A stretch of 64,000 nt of DNA from positions 1-64,000 of the forward strand of contig JALLLS010000062.1 in the NCBI GenBank assembly GCA_025094145.1, written 5' to 3'. The notes beneath the pieces were generated by a model that was given only the letters and a program-made list of their open reading frames with translations, searched no databases and had not been told where the DNA came from. Origin of the DNA: Spinellus fusiger. Its lineage: Eukaryota > Mucoromycota > Mucoromycetes > Mucorales > Phycomycetaceae. The position numbers and the translations under genes were made by a program. This document shows positions 36,294 through 47,716 of this stretch, in pieces. Positions within the stretch are counted from its first letter, which is position 1; the number at the start of each line of letters is the position of its first letter.

Positions 36294-37734
36294 AGGTTAA
36301 GCTACAAGTCTTTACGGGCTTTGTATTTTCCAACAGCCTCCCCTTCTCCCTCCCCTTGTTTTATATAGATATATATTTTTATATAGGATATATGTTTCTT
36401 TACTTAATTTTTTATGCTTGATTTACGCGCCCTATTTCTCTCCATTCTATTATTTCTAGTAGAGTGGATCTGCCCATAGACCACAATAGACCACAATAGA
36501 AACTGAATCACATTTACATTACCTGAATAAGTGTGGGGTGAGGTGTCTGCCATCTCTGCCTTGTCTACAAAAGACGAAAGTGCAAAATCAGACAGGTATT
36601 CTGTCGACATCATAAACTTATTAGTATCTGTCATTATAGGATCAATGGAAGAAATAAAGAGATTGAAAGAGAGTAGAGGATCAGGACAAGTAGGTTGATA
36701 GACTAGAAAGGATTGAAATGAGGTGTATCCAAGTGTAAAGGAGAGGAATCGGACAGTGCAAGTGCTATTAAAAAAAAGAAAAGAAAAAAAAAGAGACGGG
36801 AACTGTGGAATAGAAGAATCAAAAATAAGATCGTGTCCAAGTCAAAATAAAAATTAAAAGTAAACGAAGGGAAATGAAGTATGAAGGGGGGAGAAGGAAG
36901 ATAGGGATGAAGAAGGGTTTTTGTTGTTTTTGGTTGACGAATAAAAGCTTCATTGAGATTTATCGTCCTGACGATCTTAACACAGAAGAAGGGGGAAGGG
37001 GAGGAAAGAGGTGACGTACAAATGGCTTCACTTCTACTCTCCACTGTTAATAAAGAAGAACGTCCAAGCCAGAATACGCTGCAAGTACAATGTCTTTTCT
37101 ATGGTGTGTCTTTATGGTGTATGTTTTTCTTCTTTTTCTTCTTTTTCTTCTTTTTCTTCTTCTCCCATGTTTGCCACTGTGGGGATTTGTTTTAATGCAA
37201 AACAATGTAGTTGCATTGACTGCATTTCAATTCTACTGTACGATAGAAGAAGTTGATGTCGCGCCTAAAAGAATAGTGGATCCATCTATAAACACACCAA
37301 GGAAAGTATCCAACTCTCTCCAACACTTGTTCTGTTTGTTCTGTCATGGCCTTGTTCTGTTGAACAGCACTGTTCTCTCTTGAGATCCATCCCTTTGATA
37401 AAGTCACTCTCTGTCTTGTTCATCTGTGGTTGATATAAACTCCTCTATCAATGCTAAATATGCAACCATAAACATTTTCTACTCTTTTTCCTTCTCAGTG
37501 AAGTGTGCCTAAAACCCCATTCACAGTCATTGTACAAGTAAAAAGACAGAAGACCATCGTGGGACAGATCAGTCACCCTTTGTCCTCTTCCTCCAGTCAC
37601 CAAGGATACAGGTTACACACAACAACATGCGTCGTCAAGGAATAAAAAAGGGATGTCGGTTATTCCCTTGTATAGAAGGAGACATCAACCTATCCACCCG
37701 CTGAGACAAATGGTGGCCTATGCTACGGATGATC
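36294..37734. other. Upstream region of the bHLH gene; no other gene supported
   Basis: Contains the possible alternative first exon at 36517-36634 and AT runs (36362-36390). A ttctttttcttctttt-like T-rich tract lies at 37125-37163. Nothing else recognised before the repeat element at 37735. Confidence 0.5.
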
Positions 37735-40043
37735 TACACACCAAGAGATTTTTCTGGCCTTAAAGCGGTGATACCTCCTTCCTTTTGCGAGGGTCCTAAA
37801 TTTTGCCGTTTTATGGAACTGTGTTTAAAATCAAAGGTTTGTAAGTATCTAAATTATTATTTCCTTTTGTGGATACCTCAATATCAAATTGTATTATCAA
37901 TAAAAACATATTGTTTATGAATAGAGTTATTGATAGATAAAATGGTTTATTATAATACTATAGTATGACTATAGCTACTGCCCAAGTGCATTCCCTCATA
38001 GCAATAGAATTCACAACCTAAAGGCCTTGTGCTTTATCCTTGGGAGATAGAAAATCATGCTCAGGAGTATACCCTAGACAGCCTAGACACCTTGGACAGT
38101 ATAGAAGGAAGAAAAGACCACCTAAGACTGACTGGAGAAAGAATCTTAACTTATCTAATAACAGAAGAGTGTATTAGTAATAATTCAACCAATAGAGATA
38201 ATATGCTTACCTTGTACTTAATACTTGTCTTGAGAATAATGAGTCATATATCATCTATTAGAAGAAGAGTCTTTACTTGCCTAATAACAATACAATAAAC
38301 TCAAGCCCAGATGAAGACACTGCTTACCTTTTTATCTCAAGAATAGTCCTTGGTAGTGTCTATCACCTCCTATTGTTTCTCTTTATTAATAATAGTACAT
38401 TACCTTGCTTAATTATGCTCATCTTGACGAGTACTTGATTGTTATACTGTGGGCTTATGGATAGCACATGTTAAGCATTAATTGCAGTGATTGAATTGCA
38501 ATGTCAGGTTTGCTTCTTCCTTTTATCCAACTTTATAGTGTTTAATTACACAGTCCATAGTCAATGCCAAGACAGACAGACAGACAGTGAAAAGGTTCTT
38601 TTCAAACACATTAGCCAACCAAAGAAAACAAGTCGAGAATAAGAAACCGTCAGCTACTCAAGTCCCTAAAGCCTATCTTGTTTATACTCTAGGAAGCTGT
38701 TTGGATCAAAGTCTATTCTATTAAAGATGTAGACAACTACACTTTTTATACTAGTTTGCTATTGATTTGACTATGAATTTGTCTAATTTGCTATTCTCAA
38801 GCAATAGCTATCGATTTCATAGAATATCCAAGCAAGTTGGGAAGGATAACTGTCCTATCCTACAGTGTGTATAATCTTGGTCCTGTATTTCAAGTCCATA
38901 GAATTCCAGAAAGTGATTTTATTGTAAATAAAGTTTCTCTCTTCCCTTGAAACATACATAGAGCAAGAGGAAGGAATCCATCTATGAATTTACAGAGATG
39001 TTATTATAGTATAACTTTGATCCTTATAGCTTGAAATACGTATATGAGTAGCCTCAAGATCTATACTATGTAACTTTGTAAAATATATCTTTTATTCTGC
39101 AATAAAGAGTACTAAGGTTATCAACAGGACTATTAGAGAGATAAATGTATAGATATTGGGTCTTTAGCAGGGACGAAGAAATAGAATTTGGATACAAAGG
39201 CTGGTCTAGGGAAATCAAAGAGGGTACATGAACAGGAACACAACACACGATTTGAGCACAACGGGTAACTAGGCAACTGTTCTTTAAGCAATTCTTTTTC
39301 TTTCTAAAATGTTGTTGTAGTCTGCATTAATTTGGTAGTTCTGATTAAGCAAATGACTTGTGAAATTTCGTTTTGATCTCTGCTGCTTGGATATAAATAC
39401 CTGCCAAACTGCCAGTCATTGCTTATGGCACAGGAATGAAAGGAAAAGATGCTGTCAAGTTTAAAGGTCATTGTGTTGGTTTGACGAGAGTTTTATATCA
39501 ATCATTGAAAAAGAGACAAAAAGATGGAGATCTTCTTCTAGTTGATGTCGATGAGTTCGTAACATCGAGAGTAAACATGATTGACCTCTCACCCAATATG
39601 AAAAGCTCTTCTAACAGTTACTCTGTTTTATTTTGTTGTTCTCAAGATCTGCCATACTTGCAACACAGACAGCCTCACTGAGGTGTTCATGAATTTCAAC
39701 AGTATCCACGCTTGCCAAGGTTGTGGAATTGTTTGGAACAGAGATGTGAATGCATCAAAGAATATATATACAATCACAGAAGAGTGTTTAAAGGGTCACT
39801 ACAGACCAGCTCCATTCTGTAGAAAATAATATCTATTCTTATTTGTATTCATATTATATATCGCCACATCGAAAGTGGTTTCCTCCGGGATTCAGATATC
39901 TACAGGTAAATCTACATAGTTTTTAAATAAAAACTAACATGAATACATCTCACTTTATTTTTGCTTTTCAAATCGATGTGTCATTTCTTAAACAATTGTA
40001 GTTTGACTATTTCTTTTTATATCCTAAGATCTCTTGGTGTGTA
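37735..40043. mobile_element. TIR-ended dispersed element, copy B (carries Fanzor-like gene end)
   Basis: A 2.3-kb element with a perfect 15-bp terminal inverted repeat: tacacaccaagagat at 37735-37749 and its reverse complement at 40029-40043. It shares most of its length with copy A (6984-9231), but the middle differs: 38440-39020 here versus 7565-8237 in A. No transposase was recognised. The only coding module is the Fanzor/TnpB-like C-terminus near the right end, in plus orientation. The TIR starts with TA, compatible with TA-target (Tc1/mariner-like) insertion, but no clear target duplication could be read. Confidence 0.75.
39416..39829 (+). CDS. Fanzor/TnpB-like RuvC-II, zinc ribbon and RuvC-III module (5' part missing)
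   Basis: Spliced exons 39416-39570 and 39647-39829 read VIAYGTG, VKFKGHCVGLTRVLYQSL, then LLLVDVDEFVTSR joined across a 76-nt intron to ICHTCNT, ACQGCGIVWNRDVNASKNI and a short tail ending APFCRK-stop. This is the arrangement of TnpB/Fanzor nucleases: RuvC-II glutamate in (V)DEFxTSR, a CxxC...CxxC zinc ribbon, and RuvC-III aspartate in NRDVNA-K-NI. Fanzors are eukaryotic RNA-guided relatives of TnpB that ride in transposons. The intron is in phase and this copy has no stop. The acceptor ccag at 39412-39415 implies upstream exons, but I could not find the RuvC-I half or an N-terminus, so this is probably a truncated remnant. Confidence 0.6.
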
Positions 40044-40245
40044 AATAGGCCTCTGCTATTCAGATTCCGATATTCCTCAGTCACAACTGTGACAGGCAGG
40101 ATAAACAACAACACCTCTCACTCCTGCTCTATTGCCCTGTCGCCATGTCTGTTTTTACTACGAGTAATGACACCCTCCCCCTTCAAAAAGAAAGAAAGAG
40201 AATAGATACTGACTCTCCACAACAGCACTCAAGGTGTTACAGCCT

Positions 40246-41070
40246 ATGAAGAAGGCTATGGTGGCATTCCGTGCCCTTCCCTCTGCCAGGTACCTTTGTC
40301 TGCTTCTACTTGGCACTCATCCTCTAGTTTCTCCACGACCTCACAGTGCCTTGCAGACCCACCTGCCATTCAGCGACCTGAGCTGGGTGTATCTTCTCTG
40401 TTTGACAATATCCAGGCTCAAGCACAAAAGACACTGGTAGAGAGCAGCAAGAAGCCAGAGGAGAAAGTAGTAAGTGGTGTTTTCTCATGCGTCCTGTCTG
40501 TCTATAGAAAACTCATCCATGAGGGTGGGGGTCTCTTTTTTTTCTTCTTCTTTTCTAAAGTATACTTGGAGTTCAGCCGCCTTCTCTGTCAGTCCTCAGA
40601 AGCTCAACATGATTGCCCGCCAGATCCGCCAGCTGCCTGTGGATGAGGCCATTCAACAGATGGAGTTCTCTAACAAGCGCATGGCCAAGAAAGTCCTTCA
40701 CAATCTAGCCTTTGCTCGTCAACATGCCCAGACTCAAAAGGGAATGAAGAATCTTGTTGTGGGTAATGTATCTCTCTCACTTCCATGGCTCTTCCAGGAA
40801 TAACAGTCACTTATTCTCTCCTTAGCCCAAACATGGGTTGGCAAAGGCAGATTCATGCAGCGTGTCAACTTCCATGGTCGTGGTCAGTTTGGCATGAAAC
40901 ACATCAAAGAGGCCAGCATTTCATTTTTGCTCAAGGAAGCAGTCCCCCCTCAAGAACAAGCCGTCACAAATAAGCGAGCCATTCGTGGATGGAAGGACAC
41001 CAAGAAAGTGTGGACACCATTGATAGAAAACAAACCCATTTATAACCCAAAGTCATTCTATAATTGGTAA
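40246..41070 (+). CDS. mrpl22: Mitochondrial ribosomal protein uL22m
   Basis: Large-subunit mitoribosome protein lining the exit tunnel. Exon 1 (40246-40289) joins over a 38-nt intron to give MKKAMVAFRALPSASFSTTS, a convincing mitochondrial presequence (basic, Ser/Thr/Ala-rich, with an R-x-F/S cleavage context). The mature part includes SSLFDNIQAQAQKTLVES, then the uL22 domain: FSVSPQKLNMIARQIRQLPV, DEAIQQMEFSNKRMAKKVLHN, LAFARQHAQT, TWVGKGRFMQRVNFHGRGQFG and the C-terminal IYNPKSFYNW (stop at 41070). Four exons. The tail-to-tail gap to cgr1 is only 33 nt, so the 3'-UTRs probably overlap. Confidence 0.9.
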
Positions 41071-41103
41071 TGCAATAAATCCACGTCTCCTCAGAGGCTA
41101 TTT

Positions 41104-41688
41104 CTAAACACGGGCCTTTTTTCTTGCTTCTCTCTTTTTGAGTCTTGCCAGTCGTTTTGCGTTCATCTAAAGCAGCATAAGAACCCATAGCAGTGACTGC
41201 TCTTTTTTCCTCTTCTCCTACCTTGAGGGCCAGTTGTTCCATGCGCTCCTTTTCTTCTTGTATCTTTCGTCGCTCCATGGTCACCTCTCGTTTTCTCTAT
41301 GATGATGAGATCAGTTGGTGGATGAGATGAGACTTATTCTTTGGTCTTTGGTCTTTTTTTTTCTTCTATTTCTATTTCTATTTCTATTTCTATTTCTATA
41401 GTAACAGTACTGATAATAACAATAATAACAATAATAACAACAGCAATAAAAACGCACATCTTTCTCAGCTTGTTTCTCTTCTTTCAGCTGTCGTTCTAAT
41501 GCCTTGACAGTCTGCTGTTTTCCTCTCTCTTCTGATCTCTGTTCCCAAGTACGGCGGAGGGACTTGCTTTTTTGAGCACGCACTGTGGGGGTCTTTTGGA
41601 TCTTCCATGCCTTTCCAGACACTCGCTTATTGATGGTCTCCACAGCACCACCAATGGCTGTTTTTATGTCAGTATGAGTTGCTGTCAT
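41104..41688 (-). CDS. cgr1: rRNA-processing protein Cgr1
   Basis: Small basic coiled-coil nucleolar protein needed for 60S pre-rRNA processing. Three exons: 41688 to about 41463, about 41297-41230 and about 41166-41104. Key blocks: RVSGKAWKIQKTP (the VSGKxWK motif), LRRTWEQRSEERGKQQTVKALERQLKEEK (Lys/Glu-rich helix, split by an intron at AEKD), TMERRKIQEEKERMEQLALK and the final exon MNAKRLARLKKREARKKARV-stop, which matches the family's basic C-terminus. Reading through instead of splicing the last intron would give an unrelated tail, so the splice is favoured. Charged composition and length fit the family. Confidence 0.88.
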
Positions 41689-41982
41689 GTTGTACTAAGC
41701 AGAAAAAGTAAGAAAGAATAAGGAAAAAAAAAAATTGGTGACCCGTCTTGATCTTTCTATAGGTGATGTCACTGTGACTTGTAAAGCAAGAAAGAAAGAA
41801 GAGAGAGAGAAAGAAAAAAGATGGACAAAGCACCCAAGAGTCCGACACCTTGTCAGCCAAAAAAAAAAAAATCAACTTAGTACCTGAAAAAGAAAAAAGA
41901 AAAAAGAAAAAGAAAAAGTGTACGCTTTCTTTCTCTCTTCTCTCTTCCTTCACCTCCACGCCATAGAACAGCAGTCACGAGG

Positions 41983-44306
41983 ATGGACACGGACTTGACG
42001 CGCCAATACACACCACCCATACCAGTGTCTCCAGCAACCCTCAGTCTCTACCGCCAGTACAGACCTGTTATGCACGGTCCTCAACTAGGCCATCTTCCTG
42101 AATCCCACCACCTACTGTCTATCAAGGCAGATCTAGAACAGTTGTTGGAACCCACCGAGACGCGGCTGATACACTTGAAGCACGACCTGCACCACTTGCA
42201 GCGCAATGTCAAAATACACGATACAAAAGGTAGGTGTCTTTTCTCGAGTCGTAGCCTAACACTTATGTGCAGTGGAGCCGATGCAGAGCAAAAAAGTGTC
42301 GTGTGCAGGAAAGTCAATGCATATTGTTCTTGACAAAATAAGGAAGAGACAGGACGCATCAGGTAACCATCCACAGACAGACTCCAGAGGACTTATCTTT
42401 CTTAGGTGATAAACAGGATCCATTAGGTGGGTCTCTTCCCAAGGCCCATAGGGAGCGACAAGTGTAAGTCGAGGGCTGTTGGGTTGCTAATGGAACAGCA
42501 GCGCACTAGAGACACTGCGACGAAGGCGACGAAGAGAAGAGACAGAGCCCCACGACAAACACCAGAGTAGGTTGAAGAGAGTTTGCTTGTTTTTTTTCTT
42601 TCTTTTTTTCTTTTTCTTTTTCTACTTATGCTGTCCATATGTTGAAGTGGGGAAAGGTATAGCATGTCCTCCCAATTACAAGATAAAGAAGTTGGATACG
42701 GGTATAGCACGGCACCAACCACCTTCCACTTCCCATGCCAAACCCACCACCACCACTCATACCACTCATACCAACACCACTCATACCAACACCACTCATA
42801 CCAACACCAACACCAACACCAACACCAACACCACCAAGATAGTAGCCAAAGGAACCACTCAAGGAACCGCCAAAGGAGAAGTACGGTTCAACATGAGTGT
42901 ATGGCTGGATACTAAGCATCCCTTGGTGCTTTGTTAGTTGAAGAAGAAGCGATCCACCTCGCCGCACACTCTTCCCCGTCCTCCCCACCCACCACAAGAG
43001 ACAGAGGTCACTCGCACCAAACCAAAAGACCAGGTCCCCATCCTCACCTTTTGGCAGACTGTCGAGCCTTGCTTTCGACCCCTGACAGAGGCCGACCGGG
43101 ACTTTTTATTAGAAAAGGTAGACCCTCACCTCCCCCGTCATGCCTCTTACCCCAAGCAACAGAGTGATAATAGCACACCCTATACGATTCCTCCCTTGGG
43201 ACGGTACTATGCAGATGTATGGTCAGAAACAGATCCACCGGAGAGACATCTCTCTTCCTCCCACCGGCCTCTCTCCAGCAACAATAACAGCAACAATAAC
43301 AGCAACAACATCAGCAACAATAACACCAACAACAACAACAACAACACCAACAACAACAACAACACCAACAACAACAACACCAGGGATGCTCTGTTGGTGC
43401 CTTCATCTAGGCGGAGTGCAAGACAGTGGGGCAATCTGACAGAGCGACTGATGAGCAGTCTTATAATAGACTCCATGTCCGGCTTTCCCAAAGGCATGGA
43501 GGGCGGGTCTGAGAAAGAAGAAGAGGAGGAGGAAGAAGAGGAGGAGGAGGAAGAGGAGGAAGAAGAAGACCTATGGGGATCCGAGGAAGAGTCCTTGGGG
43601 TCCTATGAACACAAGGCCACCCATCTTATGAACTTTGAAGAAAGACTCAGACAGGAGCTACGCCATGCCGGTCTTCTCGGTGACGATGTAAGGTTGCTAT
43701 CAACGACTGTGCTGGGTAATCAATAAGTAGATGGACTGGTATGAACAACAAGACGATCCCATCTGTGCAGAACTCAGGCACTTGGGTCGACAACTCAGGG
43801 AGACCACGGCGGTGAATGCATTCCGTAAGAAGAGACTGTTGCAGGTAACAGACCAGCAATTGCAGTATGAACAGTACCGGTGTGTGCTGGATACACTGGA
43901 CAGCCAAGTAGAGCAGTGCTATATGAAACGATTTGTAAGTACAGTTTGTAAGTACAGTTGGCTTTGAAGATCCTTTCTTCATTCTTCTTGTTCTCGTTGT
44001 TGTTCTCGTTGTTGTTGTTGTTGTTGCTGCTGCTGCTGCTGCTGCTGTTGCTGTTGTTGTTGTTGTTTTTTTTGATGTGGGATCCGATGAGTGTAGCGTA
44101 CGCAAAAGTCGAAAAAGAGAAAAGCAGGGTCTGCACCCAAATCCTCTCTCTCAGAGAATGCCATTTATGCCATGGAGAAGCGGAAGACATGGAAGAGTAC
44201 TCTTGGGATTATTTTCCAGGATAAGAACGTAATGATGCCCGTCCACTCTATTTATAAAGCGAGTGGAGAAGAAGATGCTTTGGATGTCCAAGGAAACATC
44301 CAATGA
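41983..44306 (+). CDS. ada3: SAGA/ADA complex adaptor Ada3 (Ngg1/TADA3)
   Basis: Ada3 links Gcn5 and Ada2 in the SAGA/ADA histone acetyltransferase module. The start MDTDLTRQYTPPIPVSPAT leads into a coiled N-terminus (IKADLEQLLEPTETRLIHLK). The family core follows: TFWQTVEPCFRPLTEADRDF, YTIPPLGRYYADVW, MNFEERLRQELRHAGLLGDD, DPICAELRHLGRQLRETTAV and NAFRKKRLLQVTDQQLQYEQ, then MKRF and a last exon with KSKKRKAGS and MEKRKTWKSTLGIIF (stop 44304-44306). Between these blocks are expanded low-complexity inserts: TH/NT repeats (42750-42835), an Asn-rich run (43280-43385) and a Glu run (43515-43570). The penultimate intron contains a GTT/GCT repeat (43998-44070). Exon boundaries in 42230-42950 are uncertain. 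Confidence 0.88.
43278..43572 (+). repeat. Coding AAC/ACC repeat (Asn/Thr) and GAG/GAA repeat (Glu) in ada3
   Basis: In-frame trinucleotide expansions: about 35 residues of mostly Asn with Thr at 43278-43383, and an uninterrupted glutamate run of about 18 residues at 43516-43570. They sit in the linker between the IPPLGRYY and FEERLRQEL blocks, where other Ada3 proteins have unstructured sequence. Confidence 0.85.
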
Positions 44307-44650
44307 CCCTGTATATTAAAAGAAGAAAGAAGAAAAAGGGAACATTCTGTATGTATGTGTGGTTGTAGAAAGTAGACTACAGAATTAGACTATAGAATTA
44401 GACTACAGAATTAGACTACAGAATTAGAGTGTAAAACAGAGTGTAAAACAAAGTGCATTGTCTCTTTAGTCTACTCATTCAGAAATCATCTTAAGTTTGT
44501 ATGGAGTATACAGTCACGAGATGTCTTTTATATAAATATAAAGAGAGTCTCTTGTCCAATCGGCTTTCTTGCTGTGATTATTATTCCTAGTCCCTCTCTT
44601 ACTCTCTTTCCACACACACACACACACACACTCTCTCTCTCTCTTTGTCC
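44307..44650. other. Intergenic ada3 / syp1 with 13-15 bp tandem
   Basis: A tandem of four imperfect units of ttagactacagaa (44375-44428), then CA and CT runs (44612-44645) immediately before the syp1 ATG. Confidence 0.6.
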
Positions 44651-47524
44651 ATGATCCAACCTTCGCCTTATGCCACTGCCTTTTTGGTAGAGTAGTCTAC
44701 AGTGAACGTATGCATTGACAGGGGATGTATGTGTCTATAGACAGAACGACCTAGAGATGGGATGGACCTGATGCAGAGTCGTATTCGCTCTGGTCTCAAG
44801 TTGAATGAGGAATTGGCAGATTATCTTAAGGAGAGGTAGTTTTTTATTCTTCTTCTTTCATTACAATAAACAACAAGGGCACTACTGACAGCATAAAACA
44901 CACTAGAGCCCACTGTGAGGATGTCTACGCCAAAAGTCTTATGAAACTGTCCAAGAAATTAGTCATCTCTGACCGAACAGCCCTCGGGTGAGTTATTGAA
45001 GACATGCTCTTGTTCAGTAAGAGGGTTCAACTCCTTTAGTGACACACACATACAAACACACACACACACATACATATACATATCTATATCTATATCTATT
45101 TATCTTCTAGTCAATGGACACCTCTCTGGGACTTACTCTCGGAAGAAGTGTCACAGGTCTCTACTATCCATGCTGTCATGGCCTTTAAATTAGCAGATGA
45201 AATTGAACGACCCCTGCGATCCTTTCTTCAACAAGACGCTGACTATCTAGCCCTCAAATCTGTAAGTCACTGTCATTGACTCGCCACCAACACCTGCTAT
45301 AGATGGACACACACTTTGCACGTGTAGCCAAAGACTACGACGAACGAGCCATGAAACTCAGCAAGGTAAAGGATCCCTACCCACCCACACTATTGATACG
45401 ACAGTCACAGAGGAAATCAGAAAAGTCGAAAAAGGACGAATCAAAACTCAATGAAGCCAGCAAAGCCCTGGAGGAGTGCAAGACAGAATGGCAGAGAGCA
45501 GGCAGGGATTATGCACAGGTAAGAAAAGAAAAAAGAACATGGGCTATGGGCTATGGGACTGCTGTTTTATAATGAGGCTTCCTCCTTTATTAGAAATATC
45601 AGAGTGTCGATGAACATCGCCTCCGCAACCTAAAGACAGTCATCCAAACCTTTGAATCACTGCAGACAGATCAATTGCTTAAACGTGTAGAGGCAAGTCT
45701 CATTCCTAGAATATCAACTGACAGCCACAGTGGTCGAGTCAAGTCACAGAGGCTGCTGAACAGTTGGATGTAGAGAAGGAGATTGCTGCCTTTTGCAAGG
45801 TCCACAGTGAATCTGAACCTGTGAGTGATCTACCTGCCAGCCACTTTGATAACAGTCTCCAAGTACGGTCTAAAAAAGGTACTCTATTTCCCTACTCCTT
45901 TTTCATTGACTCACTCTCTAAACCATGAGTCCTCTCCACGCTTATTTCCATTCGACGCAAGCCCAAACATGACAGCGGCTACCTTCCTACCGACATGCCT
46001 ATTCATGAAGAGACCCATGACAATGCCAGCTTCTTCTCTATGAATGCACCCTCCGAGAACCATGAACAGCAGTCACCTACCTCTCCTACAGTGCCTTCTG
46101 CGATCAGAGCTCCCAGTATTACAGGCAGTGTGATGAGTGGATCTACCCAGACAGTAAGTAGTGGTGGTAGTGGTGGTGGTAGCAGCAGTAGCAGCAGTAG
46201 TAGTAGCAGCAGCAGCAGCGACTGATGGTAGAGTGTGTTCATTTGCAGCCAAAGGTCATTGTGGATGCAGAGGGATATACTATCCCACCCCCTGATCGTG
46301 CAGCATGGCCAGAAGTAGGGAGTGTAGAGGACTTTGGCTCTGATGCTGGAAGGTGGGTTGTCTCTTGTGGCCACTTTATCATGACTCACTCAAGGTAGTA
46401 TGATGAGCCATCGCATCAAAATTGACATTCGAAACGAGAGTGTCCACCAAGAAGATGCTGCTCATGCTGCAGTGGCCCTCACACGGGTGGCCTCCATGCT
46501 GAAAGAAGTAAGTGGCGAGAAAGAATAGCAAACACTCAATCAAACAGAACCAGTCGAGCTTTTCCAAGCGTCCACGGGGGCGTCGTGAGTAAGTGTCCTT
46601 TAAGAGCTGTTCTTTTTCTCTCTCTCTCTTTCTCAGTCACTCACGTACATGCCATTGTACCATGAAAGGAACCTACGTGCCACTGCCTCCATGAGTCCTA
46701 GCACTAGCATGACATTGAATCCTTTGGTAGAGAACCAAGAGCCCTTGTCTCCCTTCCAAGAACCCCTTTCTGTAGATGAAATATCCTTTAAAGTGCCTTC
46801 TCTGGAGCCACTGGTCGTGCTGCCTCATATCAAGGTGCATATCACAGAAACACTCCACTGTTTACAGAATGCAGGTCAAGTCGTCAAGGCAGAGGTGTGG
46901 GGCGAGGTCAGCTGTGTGTATGAGGGACCCACAGAGTGTGCCAATCCTGTCTGTTTCCGACTGGTCCACCACGACACTCTGGACCAAGTCGTGCCTAATG
47001 AGACATACCTCCAGCCATACGAAGACCAGCCAGGTGTGTTCCAAATCAACACAGACATGTTCCATGTTGTCGGGAGCACCACCGTGCAGTGTCTCAAGTA
47101 CAAGCTGCGTCAAGTCCAGGTCCCCCTGATAGTCAAGCCCATGTGGAAGTGTGAGGAGAAACAGACGCGTCTTCTTGTCAAGTACGAGAACCAGCAGTTC
47201 AACCCACTCCACCACCTGTTCTTCCTTACCACCGTAAATGGGAACGTAGTCACAGCCCAGAGTATTCCAGCAGGACAGTGGATGGTGGAGCAGCACAAGA
47301 TGGTGTGGCCCATGGGAGATGTCGAGGGACAGAAGGAACATATGCTCAAGGCCAAGTTCATCACCCAAGAACAAGGAACACGTCAGCCATTATCGGTGCG
47401 GTTTGAGTGGCAGGACGCCTTGTGCTCTCGTCTGGATGTGGCCAAGGGAGAGGATGAACGAGTGTTGTGGGCCCATGTGTCTGTACAAAAGACTGTGCGA
47501 GCAGGCAAATACATGGCTGAATAG
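44651..47524 (+). CDS. syp1: Muniscin: F-BAR plus mu-homology domain protein (Syp1/FCHo family)
   Basis: FCHo/Syp1 proteins bend membrane with an N-terminal F-BAR and bind cargo and endocytic adaptors with a C-terminal muHD at early clathrin sites. Exon 1 (44651-44686) gives MIQPSPYATAFL, followed by TERPRDGMDLMQSRIRSGLK, LNEELADYLKERAHCEDVYA, KSLMKLSKKL and QWTPLWDLLSEEVSQVSTIH: a classical F-BAR start. Several short exons continue the coiled coil. A Ser/Pro/Glu-rich linker contains HDSGYLPTDMPIHEETHD and an AGT/AGC repeat. The large last exon (about 46640-47524) encodes the muHD, beta-strand rich, with SFKVPSLEPLVVLPHIKVHI, ETLHCLQNAGQVVKAEVWGE, VQCLKYKL and RFEWQDALCSRLDV. The stop is at 47522-47524. 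Confidence 0.87.
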
Positions 47525-47716
47525 AAATAAAATACTTATGACGTCATGCACTCCATAAAACAGTGCACCTCCACCACCAGGAGGCTTATTCCTCCTTGCG
47601 ACCCAAAGGCAAGCTCCTTCAAGAGAAATAATCTAATGTCCACCTCTAGGCAAGTTGGCTTGATTGACACATCCTAAGCAACCCGATGCGTTTTTCTTTA
47701 TAGTCCTAGTCCTGCC

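Noticed and set aside
37011..37256. Small ORF starting MASLLLSTVNKEERPSQ
   Set aside because: It runs into a poly-Phe low-complexity tract; no splice or domain support.
46862..47374. 170-codon minus-strand open frame
   Set aside because: Antisense shadow of the muHD exon of the Syp1/FCHo gene.
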